64,000 nucleotides of DNA, taken from assembly GCF_013377015.1 (NCBI RefSeq), contig NZ_JACABA010000001.1, forward strand, positions 393,554 to 457,553, read 5' to 3'. Positions 10,399 through 19,755 of the stretch are shown here, piece after piece (position 1 is the stretch's first letter; every line of letters starts with the position of its first letter). This DNA comes from Rhodopseudomonas sp. (GTDB lineage: Bacteria; Pseudomonadota; Alphaproteobacteria; Rhizobiales; Xanthobacteraceae). The position numbers were made by a program, and so were the translations under genes. A model generated the notes under the pieces. It was not told the origin of the DNA. It did no database searches and saw only the letters and a program-made list of their open reading frames with translations.

Positions 10399-11600
10399 AC
10401 CGAGGCAAGACCCGTCATGTGCGCGATGTTCTTGAAGAAGATCCGGACATGGGCGATCGGCTTGGCCCGCACCAGCTTCTTGTTCATGTAGGCGTCCCAA
10501 GTCAGTTTTTGCACGTCGTGGTCACGGCAGATGTTGACGAATTGTTCGCGGCGCTTGTCGTTGGAATACCAGTACCATTGCATCAGCCCAAGAATGCGGA
10601 ACACTGAGCCGTTCATCCGCATGAAGCGCTTGCGGGCCAGTTTCAGCACCTTGGCGTCTGCTGTTTCGAGAAACTCGTCGACGGTTTCCGCCGCCAGCCG
10701 CCCACCCAGCATCGCATAGTAGATGCCCTCGCCCGACGCCGGCGCCACCACACCGGCGGCATCTCCGGCCAGCAGAACGCTGTGGCCGTCGTCCCACCGC
10801 GGCAGCGGATGCAGCGGAATCGGCGCGCCCTCCTTGCGGATGGTCTCGACCTCGTCGAGGCCGGTGGCCTTGCGCAACTCGCCAACCGAATCGCGCAGCG
10901 AGAATCCCTTCATCATCGATCCGGTCCCGACGCTGACGGTGTCGCCATGCGGAAACACCCAGCCGTAAAAATCCGGCGACACCGCACCCTGATAGTAAAC
11001 ATCGCAGCGCCGGCTGTCGTATTTGATGGCGGGCGATTTTTGCGGAGCCCGGATGATCTCGTGATAGGCGAACACGTAAGGTACCCGGTCGTCCCCGGGC
11101 AGGAACTGCCTTGCCACCGCGGAGATCGCGCCGTCGGCGCCGATCAGGGAGCGGGTGCGCACGCTGTTCTCCCGGATCGTACCATCTGGCGCGTGCTCGT
11201 CGTAGTAGACGGTGTTGACGCCACTCTCGTCGCGCTCGTAGCGCTTGAACAGCCCGGTGCGCCGCTCCGCGCCGCTTTCGGCCGCGCGTGAGCGGAGCCA
11301 TTCATCGAAGAACTCGCGGTCGACCATGCCGACAAAGCCGCCGTCGATCGGCATATCGACCTCAACGTCGGACGGCGACACCATCCGCGCCGAGTTGATC
11401 TTGGCCACAAGCATATGATCCGGAATCGCGAAATCGCGAATCGCCCGCGGCGGAATGGCGCCGCCGCAAGGCTTGATGCGCCCGGCGCGGTCCAGCAGAA
11501 CGACGCGTCGTCCGAGCTTCGCCAGATCGCATGCCGCGGTCGAACCGGAAGGTCCGCCGCCGATAACAACAGTGTCGTAAATGACGGGGTTCTCGGTCAT
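10395..11600 (-). CDS. bchP: BchP, geranylgeranyl bacteriochlorophyll reductase
   Basis: 401-residue flavoprotein that reduces the geranylgeranyl tail of bacteriochlorophyll to phytyl. The N terminus has the FAD motif VVIGGGPSGSTAA, followed by RIKPCGGAIPPRA typical of the BchP/ChlP family, and a second FAD motif, LLAGDAAGVVAPASGEGI. ATG at 11600 is preceded by GGAGG and lies one base after the stop of the PucC-like gene. Order bchG, PucC-like gene, bchP is conserved in purple bacteria. Confidence 0.96.
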   Translation of the reverse strand: MTENPVIYDTVVIGGGPSGSTAACDLAKLGRRVVLLDRAGRIKPCGGAIPPRAIRDFAIPDHMLVAKINSARMVSPSDVEVDMPIDGGFVGMVDREFFDEWLRSRAAESGAERRTGLFKRYERDESGVNTVYYDEHAPDGTIRENSVRTRSLIGADGAISAVARQFLPGDDRVPYVFAYHEIIRAPQKSPAIKYDSRRCDVYYQGAVSPDFYGWVFPHGDTVSVGTGSMMKGFSLRDSVGELRKATGLDEVETIRKEGAPIPLHPLPRWDDGHSVLLAGDAAGVVAPASGEGIYYAMLGGRLAAETVDEFLETADAKVLKLARKRFMRMNGSVFRILGLMQWYWYSNDKRREQFVNICRDHDVQKLTWDAYMNKKLVRAKPIAHVRIFFKNIAHMTGLASV

Positions 11601-11601
11601 C

Positions 11602-12975
11602 TCAGCCTCCGGCAACAGCCGCTGTGGATAGATTGACAACATCGTCGTGGTTTCGTCGGTCCCTGACTTGGGCGCGGTGAACCCAAACCGCCATGACCGC
11701 CGAGACCACGAACAGGCCCGCCTCGCTGGCGAACACCACGGCATAGGACAGCGTTGGCGACGACAGGATCTGGCGTGCGACATCGCTGGCCATGGTTCCG
11801 ACAAAGCCGCCGATGCCGAAAGCAATCGCCTGCGCCGCGCCCCACAATCCCATCCGCACGCCTTCGCGCTTTTCGCCGCCAGCGCTGACCAGCGCCATCA
11901 TCGAACCGATCGCCGCGACCGCGTAGGCGCCGTTGGTGACTCCGAGCATGAAAACGGTCTGGCGCAGCGGCCAGGACGGACCGACCATCGCGGCGGCCGC
12001 CAGACACAGCAGCGCAATCGCCGAGGCCAGGCAGCCACCGACAGTCCAGACCGGAAGATTGCCGCGGGATTTCGGAAAGATCGCTCCGATCAGCGGCACC
12101 AGCGCCATACCGAGCAACGTGCCGCCGTGCTGGATGCCAGAAAGTTTTGTGGTTTCCCCAGGCGTAAAGCCGAACACCGCGCCGGCGAACGGCTCGAGGA
12201 TCAGATCCTGCGCGCTGTAGGCCAGCATCGACACGAACACGAAAATCGCGAACCGCCGTGCCTGCGGTTCGGCCCAGACCTCCGCGATCGCTTGCCGGAA
12301 CGAGGATTTCTGCTCGGGCTGTTCCTGCGCCACGGCCGCTGTGGCATTGACCGCTATGCCACGGCCCTCGATGCCCCAGACCCCGACGACAGTCAAAACC
12401 ATCGCCGCCAGCGAGACGCATCCGGAAACAACCACCAGCCGCAGCGGCGAGAACGGGTCGAGGTAATGGCCGGCGACGCCGGTGGTGACAATGAAGCCGG
12501 CGATCATCATCACCCAGACAATCGTAGCCGCCGCGGCGCGTCGATTGTCATCGGTCCGCTTGGCCAGCAGGACCAGCAGCGAGGTGCCGGCGGCGCCGAC
12601 ACCGCCGCCGATCAGACAAAACGCCGCGATCGCCAGCGCGACGCCGAACAGCGGTTGCGTGGCCATCCACGCGGTCGCCACCGCCGCCAGGAATCCGCCG
12701 AGCGCCAGCACCGCCATGCCGCCGACGATCCACGGCGTCCGCCGGGCGCCGAGATCGGAGCCATGGCCCCATGCCGGCCGAAACACTTGAAGCGCGTAGT
12801 GAATGGCGACCAGCGCGCCAGGCAGCATCGCCGGCAGCGCCAATTCCACCACCATGACCCGGTTCAGCGTCGAGGTGGTCAGCACGACGATCGCGCCGAG
12901 GCCGGTCTGCACCAGCCCCATCCGCACAATGCCGAGCCAAGAGAGGGGCTTTGGTCCAAGGGAGGTCGGGCTCAT
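11602..12975 (-). CDS. PucC/ORF428-family transporter between bchG and bchP
   Basis: 457-residue polytopic membrane protein of the PucC/LhaA (BCH) branch of the major facilitator superfamily. About twelve hydrophobic segments are visible, with the family motif TSTLNRVMVVELALPAMLPG and, in the second half, DLILEPFAGAVFGFTPGET, which parallels the LLEPYGGQILHLSVG segment in the two PucC proteins further right. ORF428 homologues sit at this place in Rhodobacter clusters and are thought to deliver pigment or assist light-harvesting assembly. ATG at 12975 overlaps the bchG stop. Confidence 0.88.
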   Translation of the reverse strand: MSPTSLGPKPLSWLGIVRMGLVQTGLGAIVVLTTSTLNRVMVVELALPAMLPGALVAIHYALQVFRPAWGHGSDLGARRTPWIVGGMAVLALGGFLAAVATAWMATQPLFGVALAIAAFCLIGGGVGAAGTSLLVLLAKRTDDNRRAAAATIVWVMMIAGFIVTTGVAGHYLDPFSPLRLVVVSGCVSLAAMVLTVVGVWGIEGRGIAVNATAAVAQEQPEQKSSFRQAIAEVWAEPQARRFAIFVFVSMLAYSAQDLILEPFAGAVFGFTPGETTKLSGIQHGGTLLGMALVPLIGAIFPKSRGNLPVWTVGGCLASAIALLCLAAAAMVGPSWPLRQTVFMLGVTNGAYAVAAIGSMMALVSAGGEKREGVRMGLWGAAQAIAFGIGGFVGTMASDVARQILSSPTLSYAVVFASEAGLFVVSAVMAVWVHRAQVRDRRNHDDVVNLSTAAVAGG

Positions 12976-13868
12976 GCGGGGACTCCGAACGACGACACCG
13001 CGACGGCGCTTGCCATCATGCCGATCACATAAAGGGCGACACCCAGGCCGCTGAACCAGGTGGCGCGCTCGACCGGCGCGCGCAGGAACCGCACCATCAG
13101 GACGAGCTGGAGCACCAGCACGACGCCGACGATGGCCGCCTGGATCGGGCGATCCCATGAGACCAGGAGCGCAATCACGATCAGCTGGGGGATCGCCATC
13201 ACGGCGCAGGCGACGCGCGCGGCGTTGTCGACCCCCAGCTTGACCGGCAGCGAGCCGACCCCGGTCTTGATGTCGCCCTCGATCGACTTGAAGTCGTTGA
13301 GAGTCATGATGCCGTGCGCGCCGGCGCTGTAGAGGAAGGCTAGCGTCACGATCCACCACGCCGGCAGACCGCCGATCATCACGGCGGCGCCGGTGAACCA
13401 GGCGAAGCCCTCATAGCTGATGGCGCAGGCGGCGTTGCCGAGCCAACCGTTCTGTTTCAGCCGCAACGGCGGCATCGAGTAAATCCAGGCCAGCACCAGC
13501 CCGAGCGCGGCAGCGCCGAACACCCAAGCGCCGAGCTGGCTGGCGAGCAGCAGCGATGCCGCGGTCCACAGGAAGGAGAGATAGAGTCCCCAGCGGCCGG
13601 GAATCCGACCCGACGGAATCGGCCGGTTCGGCTCGTTGATGGCATCGACGTGGCGGTCGAACCAATCATTGACCACCTGGCTTGTGGCGACCAGCAGCGG
13701 CCCGCACAGCACGATGCCGGCGATCACCTCCAGCCAGCGCTCGGAGATCGGGACGCCCGACGACACCACGCCGCAGGCAAACGCCCACATCGGCGGAAAC
13801 CAGGTAATCGGGTGCAGAACTTCGAGGACCGCCGAGGGCGCCGGACGCACAGCCATACTGCTACTCAT
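12972..13868 (-). CDS. bchG: BchG, bacteriochlorophyll synthase (prenyltransferase)
   Basis: 298-residue UbiA-family membrane enzyme that esterifies bacteriochlorophyllide a with geranylgeranyl diphosphate. The first Asp-rich motif is in SQVVNDWFDRHVDAINEPNRP and the second in HGIMTLNDFKSIEGDIKTG. ATG at 13868 has AAGGAG nine bases upstream and overlaps the ppsR1 stop; an alternative ATG is at 13856. It shares ATGA overlap with the downstream PucC-like gene, so ppsR1 through tspO look like one transcription unit. Confidence 0.95.
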   Translation of the reverse strand: MSSSMAVRPAPSAVLEVLHPITWFPPMWAFACGVVSSGVPISERWLEVIAGIVLCGPLLVATSQVVNDWFDRHVDAINEPNRPIPSGRIPGRWGLYLSFLWTAASLLLASQLGAWVFGAAALGLVLAWIYSMPPLRLKQNGWLGNAACAISYEGFAWFTGAAVMIGGLPAWWIVTLAFLYSAGAHGIMTLNDFKSIEGDIKTGVGSLPVKLGVDNAARVACAVMAIPQLIVIALLVSWDRPIQAAIVGVVLVLQLVLMVRFLRAPVERATWFSGLGVALYVIGMMASAVAVSSFGVPA

Positions 13869-15294
13869 CCGTGGCCTCTCCTTCTGGTGCGTGTTCCGCA
13901 AGACCATAGCGCCGCAACTTGACGTAGAGACTCTGCCGGCTGAGGCCGAGCATGTCGGCGGCCGAGGCACGGTTGTCGCCGGTCAGTTCCAGCGCCGCCT
14001 CGATCGAGAGCTTCTCGATCACGTCCGTGGTCTCGCGCACCAGATCGCGCAGCGGCACCCGGCCGATCAGTTCCGTCAACTGTGCCACAGAACGCGGAAG
14101 TTCGCGTTTCGATGTCGTGGCGGTCGACAGCCGCTTCTCGACATTCCTGATCGCAAAGCCGAAGCAGGGCTTGTCGTCGCTGTCGGTCACTGCCACCGCG
14201 GAGACTTCGACCTCGGCCACTGCGCCGTACTCACCGCGCAGCACGGTGGAGAACAGCTTGATCGATCCGTTTTGCCGCAGATTCGCCAGCGCGACGCTGA
14301 GATCGACGCCGGTCCGGCCGAGCCAGCGGTCGAGCGGCTCGCCGCGCGATTGCTCGACGCTGCCCAGTTGCGCCATCTCCAGAAAGGCGAGGTTCGCGCG
14401 CACCACGCGGCCGTCGAACTGGGTGATCACCAGCCCGTCGGCGGCGGCCTCGAAATATTTCAGCAGCAGCGATGTCGCCTTGGCCGCGCCCGATTCCGGG
14501 ATCGCGGCATGGGACGCCAGCCGGACCAGAAATAGCGAGGCGTTCTCCTGCCTGAACAGCGAGGCCGACAGATCGCAGCCGCGCGACTCGTTGGCGATAT
14601 GGACCCGGGCCCGGCCGTCGCGGCCGCTGGATCGGACATCGGCGAGAAGGTTCAGCACGGCTTGCTGGTCGCCGGCATTGAAATGACTCGCCACCGGAGA
14701 ATTCAACATCTGCGGCGCGCTGGCGTCGAACAGAGCCAGCGTCGCCGGATTGGCGTCGACGATCAATTCGCTGGTCGCATCAACAATCATGACCGCTTCC
14801 GAAGACACCTGGAACAACAGCCGATAACGAGTTTCGGCGTGACGCAACCTGATATAGTCCCGCTCCATCGACTGCTGCGCGTTGATCAGCCGCTGCTGCA
14901 TCGCCGCGAGCTGGCGCAGATCGCGGCCGACCACCACAAGACGATCCGCGTCGCCGAGATTGATCGCCGAATACAGGATCGGAATGTCCTCGCCGCCCGG
15001 CGAGGGATGATTGACCTGACGCCAGCTCGAGGACTCCCGTGACGTCGCGTCCTGCAACATCTCGCGGATTTTCGACTGGGTGTCCGACGTCACGATCTCG
15101 ACGAATTTGGAGCCGAGCCAACGACCCTGCCCGTCCAGTTCGAGAGACAGTTCGTCCTTGTTGAACGCCACGTCCCGGATCACGCCCTGTCCGTCGACCA
15201 CCAGCGCGACGTCGGTCGCGGCAGCAATCAGCTTGGCAACGGACGGGGCACCGAGATCCCCCAGCGACTCCCTCGGAGATTTGAACACTTGCAC
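13861..15294 (-). CDS. ppsR1: PpsR1, PAS-HTH photosynthesis repressor
   Basis: About 477 residues: the PpsR N-terminal motif FKSPRESLGDLGAPSVAKLI, PAS, a Q-linker (QQRLINAQQSMERDYIRL), two PAS domains and a FIS-type HTH (RASAADMLGLSRQSLYVKLR). Unlike PpsR2 it has two cysteines in this reading (SRGCDLS and DDKPCFGF), both outside the HTH. GTG at 15294 is preceded by GGAGG at 15307-15311 with long spacing; GTG at 15288 or 15330 are alternatives. It probably represses the same TGT-N12-ACA operators with a different, perhaps redox, input. Confidence 0.91.
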   Translation of the reverse strand: MQVFKSPRESLGDLGAPSVAKLIAAATDVALVVDGQGVIRDVAFNKDELSLELDGQGRWLGSKFVEIVTSDTQSKIREMLQDATSRESSSWRQVNHPSPGGEDIPILYSAINLGDADRLVVVGRDLRQLAAMQQRLINAQQSMERDYIRLRHAETRYRLLFQVSSEAVMIVDATSELIVDANPATLALFDASAPQMLNSPVASHFNAGDQQAVLNLLADVRSSGRDGRARVHIANESRGCDLSASLFRQENASLFLVRLASHAAIPESGAAKATSLLLKYFEAAADGLVITQFDGRVVRANLAFLEMAQLGSVEQSRGEPLDRWLGRTGVDLSVALANLRQNGSIKLFSTVLRGEYGAVAEVEVSAVAVTDSDDKPCFGFAIRNVEKRLSTATTSKRELPRSVAQLTELIGRVPLRDLVRETTDVIEKLSIEAALELTGDNRASAADMLGLSRQSLYVKLRRYGLAEHAPEGEATDE

Positions 15295-15489
15295 CAGGGC
15301 AAATATCCTCCAGCAAGAAGTTTCCTCCACTCCGGCGTCTTCGTCCTCAAAAGATCCGTCTTCTTATCGTTGGCGCCCTCGGAGAGCGTCGTAAGCAACT
15401 TCAGAAGCAACTTGGCCGTGCCGCTCGCCACCCCCCGTCACCGCCAACAATGTCTCCATGAGGCCGCAATGCCGGCGTGGAAAGTGGTT

Positions 15490-15527
15490 GCGCGCGCCTG
15501 ACCAGCGGATGCAGATCGGGCGCGCGC
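15490..15527 (-). terminator. Hairpin downstream of pufM
   Basis: Nine-base perfect stem GCGCGCGCC (15490-15498) and GGCGCGCGC (15519-15527) with a 20-base loop, 28 bases beyond the pufM stop. No clear U run follows on the minus strand, so it may be an mRNA 3' stabiliser rather than a terminator. Confidence 0.42.
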
Positions 15528-15554
15528 GTTCGGTTTGGATCGTCGTATGCTCTC

Positions 15555-16478
15555 TTACCGCGGGGGCGCCAGTCCGTGCTTCACTCCCCAGTCGAACCAG
15601 TTGTCGACAGCAGGTCCGGTGAGGATGATGCCGATGGCGCCGGTCAGCGGGCAAAGGACCGCAAACCACCAAGCCCAGCGGTGAATCGATTCCGCCGTGG
15701 CGTTGAAGCCCATCGTCCAGCGCCAGAACAACGCTGCACGCTCAAGCGCGGTGCCACGATCCAGCATCTGCTCGATTTCGCGCTCGCCACCGTAGCGGCT
15801 CACGGCCAGAATGGTCGCGCCGTGCATGGCGAACAGCAGAGCCGAGCCGTACAGGAACGCGATCGAGAGACAGTGGAAGGGGTTGTAGTAGAGATTGCCG
15901 TACTTGATCGAGAAGTTGTTGGTCCAGTCCAGATGCGGGAAAATACCGAACGGCGGTGCCTCGCTCCAGGACCCCATCAGCACCGGCTGAATGAAACCGA
16001 GCGCGAGATAAAGGAAGATTGCCGAGGCGAACGCCCAGGAGACGTGGGTTCCCATCCCCAGCGCCCGAGCACGGCGATAGGTGCGGGTCCACCACAGCAG
16101 GATCGACGTAGTCAGGAAGAATCCAGCCATCAGCCACCAGCCGCCTTCGGCCAGCGGTGGGATCGACAGTCCGTATCCGGGTTTCGGCGGCTCAAGCGCG
16201 AGCCAGCAGAAATTCTTGAGGAATGCGATCGGGCTCCAGTCCACCTGCGCCAACATGTTGAGGCCGATGATCTCGAGCGCGACAAAGAAGCAAAGCGCCG
16301 AGGCTACGCCGGTGAATCCGAGATAGATCGGACCCACCTGCGCGTCGCCAATTTTTCCCATCCAATAGCTGAAAGTGGTCTGGGTCTCGCGGGGCGAGCT
16401 GCCGGGGCGTAGCGCCACCCCGGCGTAGGCAGGTCCTTCGACCTGCACCTGGGAGAAGATATTTTGATACTGGGCCAT
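15555..16478 (-). CDS. pufM: PufM, photosynthetic reaction centre M subunit
   Basis: 307-residue core subunit of the type II reaction centre. Five transmembrane helices are visible. [27 protein letters not shown] and [24 protein letters not shown] hold the bacteriochlorophyll and non-heme iron His ligands, and a further conserved His lies in [10 protein letters not shown]. It follows pufL by 30 bases. No pufC follows: the next minus-strand gene is ppsR1. Confidence 0.98.
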   Translation of the reverse strand: MAQYQNIFSQVQVEGPAYAGVALRPGSSPRETQTTFSYWMGKIGDAQVGPIYLGFTGVASALCFFVALEIIGLNMLAQVDWSPIAFLKNFCWLALEPPKPGYGLSIPPLAEGGWWLMAGFFLTTSILLWWTRTYRRARALGMGTHVSWAFASAIFLYLALGFIQPVLMGSWSEAPPFGIFPHLDWTNNFSIKYGNLYYNPFHCLSIAFLYGSALLFAMHGATILAVSRYGGEREIEQMLDRGTALERAALFWRWTMGFNATAESIHRWAWWFAVLCPLTGAIGIILTGPAVDNWFDWGVKHGLAPPR

Positions 16479-16508
16479 GAGAAGATTCTTTCTTGTGACC
16501 GGGTTAAA

Positions 16509-17342
16509 TTACGAATTCCAGATCGGAAGCCGACGCCACCATTCCCACCACTCGGGCCAGGAACCGCCTTCCGACAGCACGGGACCGCTGAGAATCATGC
16601 AGAGTGCGCTGAAGGCCACAGCCGTCAGAGCAAGGAACAATCCGAGACGGTGAATGCCGAGGGTACCGACCGAGTAACCGACGAGGTCGCGGAACACGGT
16701 GTTCTCATGCTCAGGCGACTTCACCGGCTCGCCCCGATCAGGATTCAATGCCGAGAGCACCAGGCCGCCATGGAGAGCCAACGCTAGACAGGTCGTAAAG
16801 AAGAACGAGATGCCGAGCATATGGGCTGGATTGTAGTGGAATTGGCCGTACTGATAGCCGGTGTTCGACACCCAATCGAGATGGGTGAAAATGCCGTAGG
16901 GGAATCCGTAGCTCCAGGAGCCCATCAGCACCGGACGGATCACCACCAAGGTAACATAGGCGAAAATCGCGAAGCTGAATGCGAACGGGATATGAAAGCC
17001 GATGCCGAGCTTGCGGCAGATTTCGACTTCGCGCAGTGCCCACGACACGAACGCGCCAATCGCGCAAATCGTCACCCACTGCCACAGACCGCCTTCAGCC
17101 AGCGGGGCAAATCCTAGTCCATATTTCACGTCCGGCGGGTTGACGCTGATCTGCCACAAAACCCAAGTGGGGCCGAGCGCGGCGCTCCAAATGATCAACG
17201 CGGTCCCGAGGAGAGCGAAGAACACCGCCGTGACTCCGAAAAACCCGACGTAGAACGGGCCGACCCAAAAATCGAGCAGGTCGCCCCCGATTAGCGTTCC
17301 GCCGCGAACGCGGTATTTTTTCTCAAAGCTAAGCATTGCCAT
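16509..17342 (-). CDS. pufL: PufL, photosynthetic reaction centre L subunit
   Basis: 277-residue partner of PufM. Starts [20 protein letters not shown], the typical L-subunit N terminus. [24 protein letters not shown] and [23 protein letters not shown] carry pigment and iron ligands, and [12 protein letters not shown] the last iron-binding His. It lies after a strong pufA-pufL hairpin that is expected to lower its expression relative to pufBA. Confidence 0.98.
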   Translation of the reverse strand: MAMLSFEKKYRVRGGTLIGGDLLDFWVGPFYVGFFGVTAVFFALLGTALIIWSAALGPTWVLWQISVNPPDVKYGLGFAPLAEGGLWQWVTICAIGAFVSWALREVEICRKLGIGFHIPFAFSFAIFAYVTLVVIRPVLMGSWSYGFPYGIFTHLDWVSNTGYQYGQFHYNPAHMLGISFFFTTCLALALHGGLVLSALNPDRGEPVKSPEHENTVFRDLVGYSVGTLGIHRLGLFLALTAVAFSALCMILSGPVLSEGGSWPEWWEWWRRLPIWNS

Positions 17343-17406
17343 CGATCGTTCCTCCGCGTGCGAGCCAGGGAATATCCATCGTGAGATCCAGTCGTTGTCG
17401 AAGCTC

Positions 17407-17454
17407 CCGGAACGGACGAGCCCGGCAGGAGGGTCCGTTTCTCGTCCGTTCCGG
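17407..17454 (-). promoter_or_regulatory. pufA-pufL intercistronic stem-loop
   Basis: Perfect 14-base inverted repeat, CCGGAACGGACGAG at 17407-17420 and CTCGTCCGTTCCGG at 17441-17454, loop 20 bases. Purple bacteria use a stem-loop at this place to protect the pufBA segment of the mRNA from 3' decay, giving excess LH1 over reaction centre. The position matches that role. Confidence 0.75.
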
Positions 17455-17473
17455 CGAGCAGTACGTCATGCCA

Positions 17474-17644
17474 TTAAGTGAGCATGCTGAGGGTCAGCTC
17501 AGCGGTCTTCTTGGCGCCATCCAGCCAGTTGAAGCGGCTAGTGCTCAACAGGATGAAATGGATGATGATGGCGAGACCGAACAGGAATGCGAACAGCAAA
17601 ACCAGAGCCCGGCGGGGATCAAACAGAAGCCAAATTCTCCACAT
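17474..17644 (-). CDS. pufA: PufA, LH1 alpha polypeptide
   Basis: 56-residue single-span LH1 alpha chain. [18 protein letters not shown] is the classic N terminus and His29 in [10 protein letters not shown] the bacteriochlorophyll ligand. Start at 17644 chosen over an upstream in-frame ATG at 17662 because MWRIW is the invariant LH1 alpha start. Preceded by pufB by 11 bases. Confidence 0.97.
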   Translation of the reverse strand: MWRIWLLFDPRRALVLLFAFLFGLAIIIHFILLSTSRFNWLDGAKKTAELTLSMLT

Positions 17645-17655
17645 AGTTGCCTCCC

Positions 17656-17850
17656 TTAGCAAAGAAACTGTTGGATGCTATCCAGCGCGGTCTTGTAACC
17701 GCCAACCGGGCCGAGCCACGGACGCCACATCCAAGCAAGGATATGGGCGACCACAGCGACGACTATGAAGAGAAAGAAGCTCGTCACGAAGATCGAGTGG
17801 AATTCCTTGGCTTCCGCTTCGGAAAGTCCCGAGATGGAACCGTCACTCAT
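17656..17850 (-). CDS. pufB: PufB, LH1 beta polypeptide
   Basis: 64-residue LH1 beta chain with the pattern [15 protein letters not shown], a single hydrophobic span, His36 in [14 protein letters not shown] as bacteriochlorophyll ligand and His18 in the N-terminal amphipathic part. ATG at 17850 is preceded by AGGAGGT at good spacing; an ATG nine bases further upstream is not favoured. First structural gene of pufBALM. Confidence 0.97.
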   Translation of the reverse strand: MSDGSISGLSEAEAKEFHSIFVTSFFLFIVVAVVAHILAWMWRPWLGPVGGYKTALDSIQQFLC

Positions 17851-18001
17851 TTGGTACACCTCCTAGTGATGGCCTTTCGGCCGCTCGCCGCCCGAGGTGG
17901 GCAGCAACGATTGCCGTATCGTTTCCGAAACGACAGCGATTTACCGTTTCGTTTCCGAGACGGCAGTGTTCCGTCCAGCACCGCCGGACGAAATTCTCGA
18001 A

Positions 18002-18226
18002 TTACAAGCCCATGAACGATGAAGTCACCGAGACGCTTGCCGCATTGTGCGCCTCGCTGAACACCGACTCATGATTTCCCGACTTCCTGCGCCACGGCAT
18101 CGCCCGCGTCACAATCGCGCGTACCAGGAACAGCGCGTAGCAAGCTCCGAACATCACACGCGATTCCACCGCCGCGCTTTCCGGAAGCACCTTCGAACGA
18201 CGGCCGGTGTGGACATAGTCGGACAT
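18002..18226 (-). CDS. pufQ: PufQ-like small membrane protein
   Basis: 74 residues with one hydrophobic segment (RVMFGACYALFLVRAIVTRAMPW) followed by basic residues and a Ser-rich C-terminal tail ending SSFMGL. Length and place between bchZ and pufB equal those of PufQ in Rhodobacter, which supports bacteriochlorophyll delivery to LH1 and the reaction centre. Similarity to Rhodobacter PufQ looks limited to the single span, so the assignment rests partly on synteny. ATG at 18226 has GAGGAG seven bases upstream. Confidence 0.6.
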   Translation of the reverse strand: MSDYVHTGRRSKVLPESAAVESRVMFGACYALFLVRAIVTRAMPWRRKSGNHESVFSEAHNAASVSVTSSFMGL

Positions 18227-18303
18227 CGATCATCTCCTCACTGTTGCATTGCGCATAAGACGTCGCGAAATTGTGAAGCGCATTGTTCTGCCTCAAATCG
18301 TAT

Positions 18304-19755
18304 TCATACTAACTGCCCATCCATCAGCGCGGCCCGCGCCTTGGTGACAGATTCAGTCGTCACTCGCTCCTCCCCGGCGCGTCGCGCGCTGCTTTCGGCC
18401 GCGTCGCGCAACCGCTTCGCGGCGGAGATGCGAACCAGCACCGGATGCGCCTCGAGCACCTCGTCGAGCAGCGCCTTGGCTTCGTCGCTCCAGAGAATTT
18501 CCTCGTGCCGGCGGGCCGGAGTGGGGTCGACCCGGTCGAGGTCCGCGGCCAGCGGCAGAATGTTGAACAGCGCGTCGAACAGCGCGTTGCAGACTTCCTG
18601 CACCAGGTAGGTGGCGCCGGAATAGCCCATGAACGGCGTACCAATATGCCGGCGGATCACCGCGCCCGGAAACGAGGCCGGAATGTAGATGGCGCGGCCG
18701 CCGGCCTCGGCCAGGTACATCCGCTCGTTGTAGCTGCCGAACATGATCAGCGGCGGCTTCTCGCGCACCGCGGCGCGGACCGCGTCGTTGTCCGTCTTCT
18801 TTCCGGACAACCGGGAGAACGAGAAGGTGCAGGGCAACCCCATTTCCGTCTCGAGGAAGTTGCGGACGCCCCGCGCGTAAGTCTCATTGGCGACGATTGC
18901 GAAGCTCGCTGTGCCGAAGAAGTCCTGGGTTACCGAGCGCCACAAATCCCACAATGGCTTGATCGTGGTGTTCTTCTCACGCTCGATGAACGGCTCCGGA
19001 TCAAGCCCCAGCAATTCGCCAAGCTTGCGCAGGAACTTGGTGGTCGAGTGCAGCCCGATCGGGGCCTGCAGATAGGGCCGCTCCAGCGCCTCGCACAGCA
19101 GTCGCCCGAATTCGCGGTACATGCAGACATTGACGTCGGCATTCACCAGCTTCGGAATATCGGCGAGATGGCTGCCGAGCGGGAACACCATGTTCACTTC
19201 AGCGCCGATGCCTTCGATCAGGCGGCGAATCTCGTGCAGGTCCGACGGCATATTGAAGGTGCCGTAGATCGGGCCAATGATGTTGACCCGCGGCTTGACC
19301 TCCGGCGACAGCGGCTTGCGCTCCGGGATTTTCTTCGGGCCGTATTCCTTCCACAGCCAGACGATGGCGCGGTCGGCGCACTGCCACTGGTCCTCGTCGA
19401 TGGTGCGCGGCAGGAAGCGCTTGATATTGGTGCCTTCGGGGGTGACGCCGCCGCCGATCATCTCGGCGATCGAACCGGTCACCACCACCGCCGGAAGATA
19501 CGGGTCGAGCACGCGATGCGCGCGCTTCATCGCGCCTTCGGTGCCGGTCTTGCCGAGTTCGTCCTCGCCGAGCCCGGTGACGACGATCGGCAATTCATGC
19601 GGCGGCAGCGCGTCGGTGTAGTGCAGCACCGAGGTCACCGGCAGGTTTTCGCAGCCGACCGGGCCATCAATGATGACCTGCATGCCTTTCACCGCGGTGA
19701 AGGCATACACCGCGCCCCAATAGCCGCCAGCACGATCATGATCGAGCACGAGCAT
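18304..19755 (-). CDS. bchZ: BchZ, chlorophyllide a reductase subunit Z
   Basis: 483-residue nitrogenase-like subunit of chlorophyllide oxidoreductase, forming the YZ component that reduces ring [31 protein letters not shown] carries a conserved cluster-region Cys, with a further Cys in [22 protein letters not shown] at 19755 overlaps the bchY stop by one base (TGATG). Followed after 77 bases by the pufQ-like gene, as in a bchCXYZ-puf superoperon. Confidence 0.96.
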   Translation of the reverse strand: MLVLDHDRAGGYWGAVYAFTAVKGMQVIIDGPVGCENLPVTSVLHYTDALPPHELPIVVTGLGEDELGKTGTEGAMKRAHRVLDPYLPAVVVTGSIAEMIGGGVTPEGTNIKRFLPRTIDEDQWQCADRAIVWLWKEYGPKKIPERKPLSPEVKPRVNIIGPIYGTFNMPSDLHEIRRLIEGIGAEVNMVFPLGSHLADIPKLVNADVNVCMYREFGRLLCEALERPYLQAPIGLHSTTKFLRKLGELLGLDPEPFIEREKNTTIKPLWDLWRSVTQDFFGTASFAIVANETYARGVRNFLETEMGLPCTFSFSRLSGKKTDNDAVRAAVREKPPLIMFGSYNERMYLAEAGGRAIYIPASFPGAVIRRHIGTPFMGYSGATYLVQEVCNALFDALFNILPLAADLDRVDPTPARRHEEILWSDEAKALLDEVLEAHPVLVRISAAKRLRDAAESSARRAGEERVTTESVTKARAALMDGQLV

